A DNA stretch of 64,000 bases from Corallococcus sp. EGB. Lineage in GTDB: Bacteria; Myxococcota; Myxococcia; Myxococcales; Myxococcaceae. The notes beneath the pieces were generated by a model. The model saw only the letters and a list, made by a program, of their open reading frames with translations, did no database searches and was not told where the DNA came from. The stretch lies in the NCBI RefSeq assembly GCF_019968905.1, contig NZ_CP079946.1:7971356-8035355 (forward strand). Direction: 5' to 3'. Position numbers and translations under genes: made by a program. Positions 47,462 through 56,428 of the stretch are shown here, piece by piece (within the stretch, counting starts at the first letter, position 1; the number at the start of each line of letters is the position of its first letter).

Positions 47462-48040
47462 ATGCCCATGTCACGCCTTTCGCTGACGCTCGCCGCGGCC
47501 GCGGCGCTTTGCTTCTCCGCGGGTTGTTCCAAGAAGGGGATGCACAGGGAGACGTCGAACCCGCCGATGTCCGCCTCCGCCCAGTCCACCGCGGCGCCCT
47601 CCGCGAAGGAGCAGCGCTGCCCCATGTCGGTGCCGGGCACGCAGGTCCAGGTGCAGGACACGCCCGACGGGACGGAGCTCGTGTTCACCACGTCCGACCC
47701 GTCGCAGGTGTCGGACCTCCAGATGCGCGCCCGGCGGATGCTCCAGGAGCAGTCCGAGCGCAGCAACGCCGAGTCCGCCACGGACCTGGCGAATGCACGG
47801 GACCTGGGAGACAGCTCCACGGAGATACAGAGCGGCCGCAACAACGCCGGCACTGGCGGCGCCGGCAACAAGGGCACGGCCGGAGCGCCCACCGTCCCCT
47901 CCACGGCCGTGGCGCAGGACACGCCGAACGGCATCACCATCATCTACACCGCCCAGAATGAGATGCAGAAGCGCCACCTCTTCGACGAGGTCCATAATAC
48001 GGCCCGCAAGCTGCAACGCGGCTACTGCCCCGGCCTGTAG
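47462..48040 (+). CDS. Hypothetical lipoprotein
   Basis: 192 residues, ATG 47462 with GAGGAGG upstream. MPMSRLSLTLAAAAALCFSAGC sets Cys22 as the lipid site, followed by SKKGMHRE. Two similar blocks are seen: CPMSVPGTQVQVQDTPDGTELVFTTSDPSQVSDLQMRARRMLQEQ and TAVAQDTPNGITIIYTAQNEMQKRHLFDEVHNTARKLQRGYC. This is an internal duplication of a ~45-residue unit (xQDTPxGxxxxxTxxxxxxxxxLxxxxxxxARxLQ). Function unknown. It is convergent with the methyltransferase. Confidence 0.78.
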   Translation: MPMSRLSLTLAAAAALCFSAGCSKKGMHRETSNPPMSASAQSTAAPSAKEQRCPMSVPGTQVQVQDTPDGTELVFTTSDPSQVSDLQMRARRMLQEQSERSNAESATDLANARDLGDSSTEIQSGRNNAGTGGAGNKGTAGAPTVPSTAVAQDTPNGITIIYTAQNEMQKRHLFDEVHNTARKLQRGYCPGL

Positions 48041-48088
48041 CCCTGGGCCGCTCCGGGACGGCGCGGCACATGCCGGCCGGTGGAGGCC

Positions 48089-48682
48089 CTACTCGCGGCG
48101 GAACACCACGGTGAGGTTGTTGCTCGGCATCTCCACCACGCGCTCGCGCTGGAGCCCGTGACGCGCGGCCTCGGCCGTCACGGCGCCCAGCTCGCGCACG
48201 CCCCAGGACGGGTCGCGGGCGCGGAGCGATTCGTCGAAGGCGAGGTTGCTCGGCGCGGTCTCCTTCCCCTCCACGAAGTAGGGCCCGTACAGCACCAGCC
48301 GTCCGCCCGGGCGCAGCACCCGCGCCGCGCCCCGCATCAATCCCTGGCACGCCGCCCACGGCGCGATGTGGATCATGTTCACGCAGAGCATGGCGTCCGC
48401 GTGCGCCACCGGCCAGCGGTCCGAGCTCGCGTCCAACATGCGCGCGGGCAGGACGTTGGACAGTCCCTCCTCCGTACGCCACGCGTCGATGCTCTCCAGC
48501 GCCGCCGGGTCGCCGTCCGTTGGCTGCCAGGTCAGCCCCGGGAAGGCCCGCGCGAAGAAGGCCGCGTGCTGACCGGTGCCGCTCGCCACCTCCAGCAGGG
48601 TGCCCTCCGAGGGCAGCACCTCCCGGAGGACGGCGAGGAGTGGTTCGCGGTTGCGTTCGGTGGCGGGCGCATGACGCTTCAT
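48089..48682 (-). CDS. DUF938 SAM-dependent methyltransferase
   Basis: 197 residues, ATG 48682. Class-I methyltransferase fold: motif I LLEVASGTGQHAAFFARAFPGL near 30, then QPTDGDPAALESIDAW, the DUF938 signature CVNMIHIAPWAACQGLMRGAARVLRPGGRLVLYGPY, and NLTVVFRRE at the end. Substrate unknown. It starts 159 bases from the divergent lipoprotein gene at 48842. Confidence 0.88.
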   Translation of the reverse strand: MKRHAPATERNREPLLAVLREVLPSEGTLLEVASGTGQHAAFFARAFPGLTWQPTDGDPAALESIDAWRTEEGLSNVLPARMLDASSDRWPVAHADAMLCVNMIHIAPWAACQGLMRGAARVLRPGGRLVLYGPYFVEGKETAPSNLAFDESLRARDPSWGVRELGAVTAEAARHGLQRERVVEMPSNNLTVVFRRE

Positions 48683-48841
48683 GCCCCACCCTCTTCCACA
48701 CCCGCGCACGCGAGGAAAGGCCGCTCGCGGAAGATTGCAATCACAGCCAACGCTTGGACCTTTCGTGCAGGGAATCCGCAACACTTTCCGGGCCGTGTCG
48801 AAAACCTCCTGCCTTTGACCCGCCTCATCTCCCAGGCAGGA

Positions 48842-50479
48842 GTGACCTTGCATCTCTTCAACCGGAATGTTTCACGAATGCTGTGCTCGGTGTCGCTGTT
48901 CGCGCTCGCGGGATGTGGGCCGCAGGAGGCTGGCCCTCCTTCGCCCCCGGCGCAGGAGACCGTGACCGCCCGGCAGGCGGTGTCCACCATCGCGTACCGG
49001 AGCAGTGCCACGGCGGGCGGCAGCACCCGCACGTCGCTGAGCATCGCGAAGCCCGCGGGCACCGCGGTGGGTGACGTGCTGCTGGCGCGCATCATCAACC
49101 GCAACAACGTGGCCGCGGTGGCCACGCCGCCCTCGGGCTGGACGCTGGTGCGCTCGGACCAGAGCGCGTCGCAGATCAAGGCGTGGCTCTTCACCAAGGT
49201 CGCCACCGCGTCCGAGCCGTCCTCGTACGCGTTCGACATCGACATCGCCAGCTACATGGCCGGCAGCATCTCCGCGTTCTCCGGCGTGGACACGGCCCAC
49301 CCCATCGACGCGCACACGGGCCAGAAGAACGGGCTGACCGCCAGCTTCAATACGCCCGCCCTCACCACCAGCACCGCCAACGGCGTCGCGGTGTGGTTCG
49401 GCTCGCAGCTGTGGACCGGCTCCGCGTGCCCGGCGAGCCCCATCGTCCCGCCCCCGGACTTCACCGAGCCCGTGGACACCTGCCTCGTGTCCTCATCCAC
49501 CGGACTCCTCTACGACGTCGCCTACAAGGACCTGGGGGCGGCGGGCGCGCAGGGTTCGTTCAACGGCTCGTCCCCCTACGCGGAGACGAACATCGCGCAG
49601 GTCGTCGCGCTGCGGGCGGCCAATGCCTCCAGTTCCTGCTCCGTGGGGGACACCTTCTCCACCGCGTTCACCACCCAGGGCACCGTGACGGCCACCGCGC
49701 TGGTGGAGCCGTCGGGGCTCGCCGCCAGCCGCCTCACCCCGGGCGTCCTCTACACGCACAACGAGGACACTCCCGACATCGTGGCCATCAGCACCGCGGA
49801 CGCGAGCACGAAGGGCACCTTCACGGTGTCCAACGTGACGCCCGCGGACTGGGAGGACGTCGCCACCGGGCCCTGCCCCGCGGGCCAGTGCATCTACATG
49901 GGCGACATCGGGCGCTCGAGCGCCAACTTCCCCACGCCGCCTTCCACCTTCGCCGTCTACCGCATCCCGGAGCCCGACATCGGCGCGGGCCAGACGAGCG
50001 GCAACCTCACCGCCGAGGCCTTTCCCTTCCAGTACCCGGACACGCCCAAGGACGCGGAGACGATCATGGTCCACCCCACCACGGGCGACATCTACATCAT
50101 CACCAAGTCCTACGCGGGCGCGAGCAAGGTCTACAAGTTCCCCCAGCCGCTGCCCACGCCCGGCACGATGAGCACGCTCGTGTTCGTGGCCAATCTCCCG
50201 CTGCCCACCACCACGGACACCAACTACGGCGCCGCCACCTCCGGCGCCATCCACCCGTGCGCCAACCGCTTCCTGCTGCGCACCTACCGCAAGGTGTATG
50301 AGTTCCGCGCCGCCACCGGCGCCGCCTTCGAGACCGCGTTCGCCGCCGCGCCCATCTCCCTGACGGACACCGTGGAGGGCCAGGGCGAGGCCATCGAGTA
50401 TGACCCGACCGGCACCGCCTATTACACGATGAGCGAGTCCCCCTCGCCCTTCAAACTCAAGCGCGTCGTGCGCCAGTAG
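48842..50479 (+). CDS. Large lipoprotein, N-terminal jelly-roll-like and C-terminal propeller-like
   Basis: 545 residues if started at GTG 48842; ATG 48878 would leave only a 13-residue signal. The lipobox LAGC sits at about residue 25. Residues about 45-240 (GTAVGDVLLARIINRNNVAAVATPPSGWTLVRSDQSA, SSYAFDIDIASYMAGSISAFSGVDTAHPIDAHTG) match a domain often seen in secreted bacterial proteins with GDVLLA...PPSGWTL. The C-terminal part (LYTHNEDTPDIVAISTADASTKGTFTVSNVTPADWEDVATGPCPAGQCIYMGDIG, EAIEYDPTGTAYYTMSE) resembles a lectin-like or propeller surface protein. Role unknown; probably surface-exposed. Confidence 0.72.
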   Translation: MTLHLFNRNVSRMLCSVSLFALAGCGPQEAGPPSPPAQETVTARQAVSTIAYRSSATAGGSTRTSLSIAKPAGTAVGDVLLARIINRNNVAAVATPPSGWTLVRSDQSASQIKAWLFTKVATASEPSSYAFDIDIASYMAGSISAFSGVDTAHPIDAHTGQKNGLTASFNTPALTTSTANGVAVWFGSQLWTGSACPASPIVPPPDFTEPVDTCLVSSSTGLLYDVAYKDLGAAGAQGSFNGSSPYAETNIAQVVALRAANASSSCSVGDTFSTAFTTQGTVTATALVEPSGLAASRLTPGVLYTHNEDTPDIVAISTADASTKGTFTVSNVTPADWEDVATGPCPAGQCIYMGDIGRSSANFPTPPSTFAVYRIPEPDIGAGQTSGNLTAEAFPFQYPDTPKDAETIMVHPTTGDIYIITKSYAGASKVYKFPQPLPTPGTMSTLVFVANLPLPTTTDTNYGAATSGAIHPCANRFLLRTYRKVYEFRAATGAAFETAFAAAPISLTDTVEGQGEAIEYDPTGTAYYTMSESPSPFKLKRVVRQ

Positions 50480-50618
50480 CGAGCGACCTTCACGCGGCAG
50501 GAGACATCCCGGCGGCCGCCGTCACGGGATGGAAGCCATTTCATGTTTCACACGCACAATCACATCCATGCGATGCTTCCGTTCCCGTCTCGCGCGCGCC
50601 GCCGCGCTGTCCCCGTGT

Positions 50619-51220
50619 TCACCTCTCGAAGTGCAACGGCACGGTGTCCTTCGTCGCCGTGGTGACGAGCATGACCGGGTCCACCACCAGCGAGGGCATG
50701 CGCGTGTCCTTCGCGGACTTGGACGGAGACCCGCGCCCAGGGAATGAGAGGACCCGTTCACGATGTAGCGGCCCGCGCGCAACTCCCGCAGCGGAGACAC
50801 CTCCGAGGGCCGCCGGGAGGGGGGAAGCCGCTCGCGGTCGCGGGGGCGGTGACGTACCACTCGAGCTGCGTCTCGCCCTGCTGGGACCACAGGGACCTGG
50901 ATGGGCGCGCCCCCGTGGTGTGGGGGGGTGAAGAGGTACTCCGACCCGGGCGTAAAGAGGGCGGTGACATCCGTCAGCGCTCCGGAGGGTTGGAGGTTCA
51001 TCACCTCCATGGGCAGCCGCAGATCCAGCGGGATGATCAGGTTGCTGACGGTCCGCCCCTCTCCCGCCACGCGCACCTGCGCCCGGCCTCTAGAAAGGCT
51101 CGTCACGCGGCCGGTGAGGGTGGCCTGCCGGCTGCCCTTGATGGGTGCGGCGTTCGGAAGCCGGCCCTCGACGCACCGGGTCCAACAACCTGCCTCCAGG
51201 TGCGAAGAAACGCACCCCAG
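50619..51220 (-). pseudogene. Frameshifted lipoprotein-type gene
   Basis: No intact frame, but coding traces pass through three frames in order. [17 protein letters not shown], then TLTGRVTSLSRGRAQVRVAGEGRTVSNLIIPLDLRLPMEVMNLQPSGALTDVTALFTPGSEYLFTPPHHGGAPI lie in one frame. QQGETQLEWYVTAPATASGFP lies in the next, EVSPLRELRAGRYIVNGS back in the first, and SKSAKDTRMPSLVVDPVMLVTTATKDTVPLHFER ends in the third at TGA 50619. Local codon bias is kept in each piece. At least two indels must have occurred. No family known. Confidence 0.6.
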
Positions 51221-51282
51221 CAGGCCTGCCCCACAAACCCGTGGTCCCGGGCGGCGGAGCGCGCGCAGACTGCGCACCCGAC

Positions 51283-52563
51283 ATGCGCGCACTCCTCTTC
51301 GCCACCCTCCTGTTCGTGGTCCTCGGCTCCGCGTCCGCGCGGGCCCAGGCCCCTGCCCGCTCCTACGTGCTGCGCCCGGCGCGCGTCTTCGACGGCACCA
51401 CGCCCAGGCCCCACGCGGGATGGGTGGTGGTCGTCACCGGCGAGCGCATCGTCACGGCGGGGCCCGCGCAGGGCGTGAAGGTGCCCGAGGGCGCGGAGGT
51501 CATCGACCTGCCGGACGCGACGCTGCTGCCCGGCCTCATCGAGGGCCACTCACACCTGTTCCTGCATCCGTACAACGAGGCGAGCTGGAATGATCAGGTG
51601 CTCAAGGAGCCCCTGGCGCTGCGCGTGGCCCGGGCCACGAACCACGCGAAGGCGGCGCTGCTCGCGGGCTTCACCACCACGCGAGACCTGGGCACGGAGG
51701 GCGCGGGGGACGCGGACGTGGGCCTCAAGCAGGCCATCGACCAGGGCATCATCCCGGGCCCCCGCATGGTCGTCACCACGCGCGCGCTGGTGGCCACCGG
51801 CAGCTATGGCCCCAAGGGCTTCGTCTCGGAATGGACCGTGCCCCAGGGCGCCGAGGAGGCGGACGGCGTGGAGGGACTCCTGCGCGCGGTGCGCGGGCAG
51901 ATGGGGCGCGGCGCGGATTGGATCAAGGTCTATGGCGACTACCGCTGGGGCCCGCACGGCGAGGCGCTCCCCACCTTCTCCCAGGAGGAGATGCGCCTCA
52001 TCGTGGAGACGGCGCGAAGCGGCGGGCGTCCGGTGGCCGTGCACGCCAGCACGCCGGAGGGCATGAAGCGCGCGGTGCTGGCCGGGGCGGAGAGCATCGA
52101 GCATGGCGACGCCGGCACGCCGGAGGTGTGGAAGCTGATGGCCCAGCGGGGCGTGTTCCTGTGCCCCACGCTGGCGGCGGGCGACGCCATGCTCCAGTAC
52201 CGCGGTTGGAAGCGCGGCGTGGATCCGGAGCCCGAGTCCGCGAAGAAGAAGCGCGAGGGCCTCAAGGCCGCGCTGGCGGCGGGCGTGCCGCTGTGCGTGG
52301 GAGGAGACTCGGGCGTCTTCGCGCACGGAGAGAACGCGCGCGAGCTGGAGCTGCTGGTGGCCAGCGGCGTGACGCCCGCGCAGGCGCTCCAGGCGGCCAC
52401 CTCCGGCAACGCGCGCATGCTGCACTGGGAGGACCGCGTCGGGCAGGTGAAGGCCGGGCTCTACGCGGACCTCGTCGCCGTGGAGGGCGACCCCACGCAG
52501 GACATCTCCGCCGTGCGTCAGGTGCGGCTGGTGATGAAGGGCGGCACGCTGTACCGGCGTTGA
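51283..52563 (+). CDS. Secreted amidohydrolase (imidazolonepropionase-like)
   Basis: 426 residues from ATG 51283. A signal peptide ([22 protein letters not shown]) exports it. The fold is the metal-dependent amidohydrolase barrel: [13 protein letters not shown] gives the HxH ligands, [26 protein letters not shown] the later His ligands, and [41 protein letters not shown] the conserved Asp. The final strand pair is [30 protein letters not shown]. This matches secreted Xaa-Pro/imidazolonepropionase-type amidohydrolases; substrate undetermined. It is convergent with the small membrane protein, 8 bases between stops. Confidence 0.9.
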   Translation: MRALLFATLLFVVLGSASARAQAPARSYVLRPARVFDGTTPRPHAGWVVVVTGERIVTAGPAQGVKVPEGAEVIDLPDATLLPGLIEGHSHLFLHPYNEASWNDQVLKEPLALRVARATNHAKAALLAGFTTTRDLGTEGAGDADVGLKQAIDQGIIPGPRMVVTTRALVATGSYGPKGFVSEWTVPQGAEEADGVEGLLRAVRGQMGRGADWIKVYGDYRWGPHGEALPTFSQEEMRLIVETARSGGRPVAVHASTPEGMKRAVLAGAESIEHGDAGTPEVWKLMAQRGVFLCPTLAAGDAMLQYRGWKRGVDPEPESAKKKREGLKAALAAGVPLCVGGDSGVFAHGENARELELLVASGVTPAQALQAATSGNARMLHWEDRVGQVKAGLYADLVAVEGDPTQDISAVRQVRLVMKGGTLYRR

Positions 52564-52571
52564 CGCGGCGC

Positions 52572-52808
52572 TCAACGCCTCACACGGCCGAGCAGGAGGT
52601 CCGCCATCCCCGCCAGCAGCAGCACCGGTGCCACCAGCACCGCGCCAAACCAGGACAGCGCATAGACGACCCCGAAGCCCATGCTCCCGGGGCCCCCCAC
52701 GATGGTCCCGGACAGCACGCCCACGAACTCGCGGCCACCGGAAAGATGCAGCGCCAGGAAGACCGCGCCGATGCCCAGCGCGGCGAGGATGAACGGGTGA
52801 CGCATCAT
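52572..52808 (-). CDS. Small membrane protein
   Basis: 78 residues from ATG 52808. Two hydrophobic segments (HPFILAALGIGAVFLALHL; MGFGVVYALSWFGAVLVAPVLLLAGMADLLL) and a basic end (GRVRR). Its start overlaps the upstream stop by four bases, so it is translated with the toroid-like protein and probably works with it at the inner membrane. No family known. Confidence 0.7.
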   Translation of the reverse strand: MMRHPFILAALGIGAVFLALHLSGGREFVGVLSGTIVGGPGSMGFGVVYALSWFGAVLVAPVLLLAGMADLLLGRVRR

Positions 52809-53947
52809 CGGTGTGCCTCCGGGTGCGGCGCTTGCGCGAGACGCCAGAGCGGCCCTTCGACGAGCGAGTACAGCAGCACCGCGTCCGCGAGCGGATTGCC
52901 CGCCGCGAAGCGCAGGCCGGTGTCGTCGTGCACCGGGAAGGCCGCGAAGTGGAGGCTGGTGAGCAGCCCGTCCAGGGCCTCCTCATCATCGAACGCCGCC
53001 GCCCCGACGAGCGCGAGCCCGCTGGAGCCCGCGTTCGCGTTCACCCACGGGATGGTGGGCCCGGAGTCGATGTCCTGCATCGCGGCTGTCTCCGCGGGCC
53101 ACTCGCCCGCCCACGCGAAGCCCAGCGTATGCCCCAGGAGCGCGGCGCGGGCCCGCTGGTACTGGTCACGCGCGAAGTCCGCGTCCACCACCTGGAGCAT
53201 GTGCGCGGCGAGCCACAGCGTGGAGCCCTCCGGCCCGTCCTTCGTCACGCCGTCATAGGTGAAGCTCGACACGAGCAGCCCTGTCCGACGGTCGGACAGG
53301 TGCTCCCTCGCGGAGGCCACCCAGCGGCGAAGCAGCGCCCCATGGTCCCGCCCGTCCACCCTGTCCGACAGGCGCACCGCCGCGAGCGCCACCGTGTTGC
53401 AGAAGGTCCAGCCCTCGTCGGGGTAGCTCTCCGCCGCCAGCACCGGCGCGCGCTCCAGTTGTCCGACGATGAGGTCCACGCGCTCACGCAACAGCGGCGC
53501 GGAGTCCACGCGGGGCTCCACCATCTGGCGCGCGGCCAGCATCAACGCCAGCTCACCGTCCACGAAGAGGCTGCGTCCGGCCGGGTCCTTGAAGGGAGCC
53601 GCGTGCACATACGGCAGGAAGAAGGCTTCATGCGCCCTCCGTTCGTCGCGCAGCGTCCGGTCGATGAGCACGTCCACCACGGCCAGGTGCTCCGCCTTCC
53701 GCGCGGGCTCCGACAGCGCGAGGTTCGCGAACGACAGCACGGAGAAGGTGCGGACCATCAGGTCCCACTCCGGGTTCGTGCGGTGGAGCACGTCGCGCTC
53801 CGCGCTCGACTCCTGGAGCGAGAACACGCGTTGACGGGAGGCCAGTGCCGCCGCCAGTTCCCCCCGGTCCCACGGCCGGAACAACCAATGGAGCGCCGGC
53901 AGCCACACCGCCACGGCCAGCACCAGCAGCACGAGTTTGCGTCGCAT
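52805..53947 (-). CDS. Membrane-anchored alpha/alpha-toroid protein, possibly linalool dehydratase/isomerase-like
   Basis: 380 residues from ATG 53947; the long open frame upstream (to 54430) is not coding-like. One N-terminal anchor (KLVLLVLAVAVWLPALHWLF). The body is helical: FLPYVHAAPFKDPAGRSLFVDGELALMLAARQM, YPDEGWTFCNTVALAAVRLSDR, LVSSFTYDGVTKDGPEGSTLWLAAHMLQVVDADFARDQYQRAR, DIDSGPTIPWVNANAGSSGLALVGAAAF and NPLADAVLLYSLVEGPLW. This resembles the family annotated as linalool dehydratase/isomerase-domain proteins, in which the Cys and Asp residues line a central pocket. That name is tentative and the substrate unknown. HLSDRRTGLL is encoded by a perfect copy of the window's palindrome. Confidence 0.65.
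   Translation of the reverse strand: MRRKLVLLVLAVAVWLPALHWLFRPWDRGELAAALASRQRVFSLQESSAERDVLHRTNPEWDLMVRTFSVLSFANLALSEPARKAEHLAVVDVLIDRTLRDERRAHEAFFLPYVHAAPFKDPAGRSLFVDGELALMLAARQMVEPRVDSAPLLRERVDLIVGQLERAPVLAAESYPDEGWTFCNTVALAAVRLSDRVDGRDHGALLRRWVASAREHLSDRRTGLLVSSFTYDGVTKDGPEGSTLWLAAHMLQVVDADFARDQYQRARAALLGHTLGFAWAGEWPAETAAMQDIDSGPTIPWVNANAGSSGLALVGAAAFDDEEALDGLLTSLHFAAFPVHDDTGLRFAAGNPLADAVLLYSLVEGPLWRLAQAPHPEAHR
53280..53372. repeat. Palindrome copies inside a coding sequence
   Basis: 53280-53300 is a perfect 10-1-10 copy of the array core with G at the centre; it encodes LSDRRTG on the minus strand in frame. 53360-53372 is a short form (CCTGTC, C, GACAGG) encoding LSDR. A second short form is at 46441-46453 in the TPR/barrel gene, encoding LSDR on the plus strand. 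The long copy is unlikely by chance; the short ones may be. Confidence 0.75.
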
Positions 53948-54114
53948 GGCCGGCAGTATTCGCCGGAGGCAGGAGCACCCTCCGCCCCCACGGGCCGGAC
54001 GGTCGGCCCCACTCGCTGAACGGTCGCGGTCCCGTCCGAACCGGCGCGTTCCGGAAAGGGGGCATGCCCCCATCTTCCGGGTCCATGTGTCCCAAGGGCC
54101 GTGAAGACACGCAC

Positions 54115-54272
54115 AAGGCCACACTGCGCCCGGTGCTCGAACTGTCGGGGACGGCGCTGCCCCCGGCGACGCCATCCCATCCAAGGCCAAGGGCTGCTCG
54201 CAGGCGGGAGGCGGACTCTCCATGCTGGGCGCGCTCGCGCCCCTGCGCCTCTGGCGTCGCAAGAAGGCGTGA
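54115..54272 (+). pseudogene. Truncated copy of the MYXO-CTERM paralog family
   Basis: KATLRPVLELSGTALPPATPS in one frame is close to ATLRPVLEQSGTPLPPLEVS of the next gene. After a shift, KGCSQAGGGLSMLGALAPLRLWRRKKA and a stop at 54272 are the sorting tail of the same family. The N-terminal ~230 residues and the segment between the two pieces are gone. It lies 38 bases before the intact paralog. Confidence 0.7.
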
Positions 54273-54310
54273 GCGTGTCCCATCCTTTCGAAGTCGCGTG
54301 TCTCAAGGCC

Positions 54311-55279
54311 ATGACGACACACGCATGGAAGGCCCTGGCGGTGGGAACGTTCCTGGTGGGAGCCGGCCTGGCCCTCCCCCCTCCCGCGGAGGCATGCGGC
54401 GGTCCCGCGTGCGACCCAGGGAGGTTCCACGTCCCACTTCCCACGGGCGCGGACGTCCCGTCGAATGTGCCGGCATTGGTGATTCTACCGTCCCCGCTCT
54501 TCAGCGTGGACGCGGGAGACCTGCGCCTGCGCACGGAGGACGGCACCGACGTGGAGGCGCAATTCCTGACGGGCCCGCACGACAGCGGGCTCGTCATTCC
54601 AACGGCTCCGCTCGTTCCCGGAACCCGCTATCACCTGGAGGCCAGCAACCTCTGCGGCGGTTTCCCGCAGACCCCTGGCACGCTGGAGACGTCTTTCACG
54701 GCGGGGCCGGCGGTCGCGCTTCCGGCGATGTCCGGGACCCTGCGAGCAGCGCCGGAGCAGTCCGCGTCCTTCCTGGTCTGGGGCGGCCCGCTCTGCTCGG
54801 TGGAGGTGAAGGGGCGCACGGTGAGCCTGGGCTTCACGCCCGCGCCGGAGTTGGTGCCGTTCCTCCCGTGGGTGCATTGGACGCTGGAGGTGGATGGCAA
54901 GCTGTGGGCCAGGGCGCCGCATGGCGCGGTGGATGCCACGGGCAACGTCATGCCACCGGACCGGTTCGCGTACCCGCATGACCTGCTCAGCGTCTACTCG
55001 GTCTGCGAAGTCCGGCCTGGCCAGCAGGCCCCCACGGACCAGGGCCTCCCCGAAGGCCGGCACGTGGCCACGCTGCGGCCCGTGCTCGAACAGTCCGGGA
55101 CGCCGCTCCCGCCCCTGGAGGTCTCCTTCGAGCTGACCTGCCCGAAGGACGCTCCCAAGCCCGAGCCGGATACCTCGGAAGGCAGGGGGTGCTCGCAGGC
55201 GGGCGGAGGCCTCGCGGCGTTCGGACTCCTGGCCACGCTCCAGCTCTGGCGGCGCGGGCCGCGCGCGAAACGTCCCTGA
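54311..55279 (+). CDS. Secreted protein with MYXO-CTERM-type sorting tail, paralog 1
   Basis: 322 residues from ATG 54311. The signal peptide (MTTHAWKALAVGTFLVGAGLALPPPAEA) is followed by CGGPACDPGRFHVPLPTGADVPSNVPALVILPSP. The body has two beta-domains: VEAQFLTGPHDSGLVIPTAPLVPGTRYHLEASNLC and FTPAPELVPFLPWVHWTLEVDGKLW. The C-terminus GCSQAGGGLAAFGLLATLQLWRRGPRAK is a Cys-Gly motif, a hydrophobic helix and an Arg cluster, as in MYXO-CTERM surface anchors. Function unknown. Paralog 2 follows after 3 bases, with about the same domain plan. Confidence 0.78.
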   Translation: MTTHAWKALAVGTFLVGAGLALPPPAEACGGPACDPGRFHVPLPTGADVPSNVPALVILPSPLFSVDAGDLRLRTEDGTDVEAQFLTGPHDSGLVIPTAPLVPGTRYHLEASNLCGGFPQTPGTLETSFTAGPAVALPAMSGTLRAAPEQSASFLVWGGPLCSVEVKGRTVSLGFTPAPELVPFLPWVHWTLEVDGKLWARAPHGAVDATGNVMPPDRFAYPHDLLSVYSVCEVRPGQQAPTDQGLPEGRHVATLRPVLEQSGTPLPPLEVSFELTCPKDAPKPEPDTSEGRGCSQAGGGLAAFGLLATLQLWRRGPRAKRP

Positions 55280-55282
55280 GGA

Positions 55283-56332
55283 ATGTCCCAGCCTCGAGGG
55301 CTCCGGTGTCTGATGAAGCAAATGCACGGACCCCACTGGAAATGCGGCGCGGTAGGGATGTTCTTCTTGGTGATGGGGACGCTCGTTCCCGCTTCGGCGG
55401 ACGCGTGCGTCGCGCCCAACTGCATGGTGGATGTCCGCTTCCCGCTCCCCGAGGACGGAGGGCCGGTCCCCGCGAACGTCCCCGGGCTGGTGGTGGTGCC
55501 GCCGCTCCTGGAGGACACGGAGGTCTCCACCCTCAAGCTGACCCAGGCGGACGGCACCGAGGTGCCCTTCACGCTGGCGGAGGGTGCACGCAGGACACAC
55601 GTCGTGGTTCCGAAGTCGCCGCTCGTGCCGGGCGCGGAGTACCACATCGAGGCGAAGGGCCGCTGCCAGTTCCGGGAGACCCAGACGCAGTCCGCGACCT
55701 TCACCGCGGGCCCGGCGCTGCCCCTGCCCACGACCCTGGGCACGCTGAGCGTGGACACGCCGAACCGCGGAGTGTTCTCCGTCTTCGGGGACTCGAACTG
55801 CGGCAGCCCGCAGGAGGGGGACTCCACCACGCTGCGCTTCACCCCCTCTGCGGAGCTGGTGCCGTTCATGCCCTGGATGCGCTGGGAGGTGGAGGTGGAC
55901 GGACAGCCCTGGTCGTTCAGCAATCACCACGGACTGACCACGACGGGCGAGGACAACCCGGACAGCCACAAGTACGAGTACAACCGGCAGCTGCTGACCC
56001 TCTACACGGTCTGCACGACGTACAACCCGCCGCCGTCCAACCTGGGCCTCACACCCGGCCGCCACCAGGCCACGCTCAAGGGGACGCTGGAGCACGCGGA
56101 CCTCACGCTGCCGCCGCTGAGCGTGGACTTCGAGCTCCGCTGCGCCCCACGGTGCCTGGCCGGAGGCTGCGCCGACGGCGGCACCGGAGCTGACGATGGC
56201 CCCACGGACGGCGGTCCGCTCGACCCGGGCCCCATCCGCCACCCGTCGAGTGACGGCTGCACCCAGGCGGGCGGGGGCCTGACGATGCTGGGGCTCGTCA
56301 CCACGCTGCGTCTCTGGCGCCGGAGGAAGTAG
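55283..56332 (+). CDS. Secreted protein with MYXO-CTERM-type sorting tail, paralog 2
   Basis: 349 residues from ATG 55283 (3 bases after the previous stop; ATG 55313 or 55322 would give a shorter signal peptide, KCGAVGMFFLVMGTLVPASADA). It shares with its neighbour CVAPNCMVDVRFPLPEDGGPVPANVPGLVVVPP, PLVPGAEYHIEAKGRC, LRFTPSAELVPFMPWMRWEVEVDGQPW and LGLTPGRHQATLKGTLE. An Asp/Gly-rich linker (GADDGPTDGGPLDPGP) precedes the tail GCTQAGGGLTMLGLVTTLRLWRRRK. Probably co-transcribed with paralog 1; role unknown. Confidence 0.78.
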   Translation: MSQPRGLRCLMKQMHGPHWKCGAVGMFFLVMGTLVPASADACVAPNCMVDVRFPLPEDGGPVPANVPGLVVVPPLLEDTEVSTLKLTQADGTEVPFTLAEGARRTHVVVPKSPLVPGAEYHIEAKGRCQFRETQTQSATFTAGPALPLPTTLGTLSVDTPNRGVFSVFGDSNCGSPQEGDSTTLRFTPSAELVPFMPWMRWEVEVDGQPWSFSNHHGLTTTGEDNPDSHKYEYNRQLLTLYTVCTTYNPPPSNLGLTPGRHQATLKGTLEHADLTLPPLSVDFELRCAPRCLAGGCADGGTGADDGPTDGGPLDPGPIRHPSSDGCTQAGGGLTMLGLVTTLRLWRRRK

Positions 56333-56428
56333 CGCTCCAGGTGCGGGGACGGAACCGGCAGCCAGGTTGGCAGAAAACGTTCGAACGCTGTCATTGTCTC
56401 CTGCGCCGTCGCGGCACATGGTTCCGCG

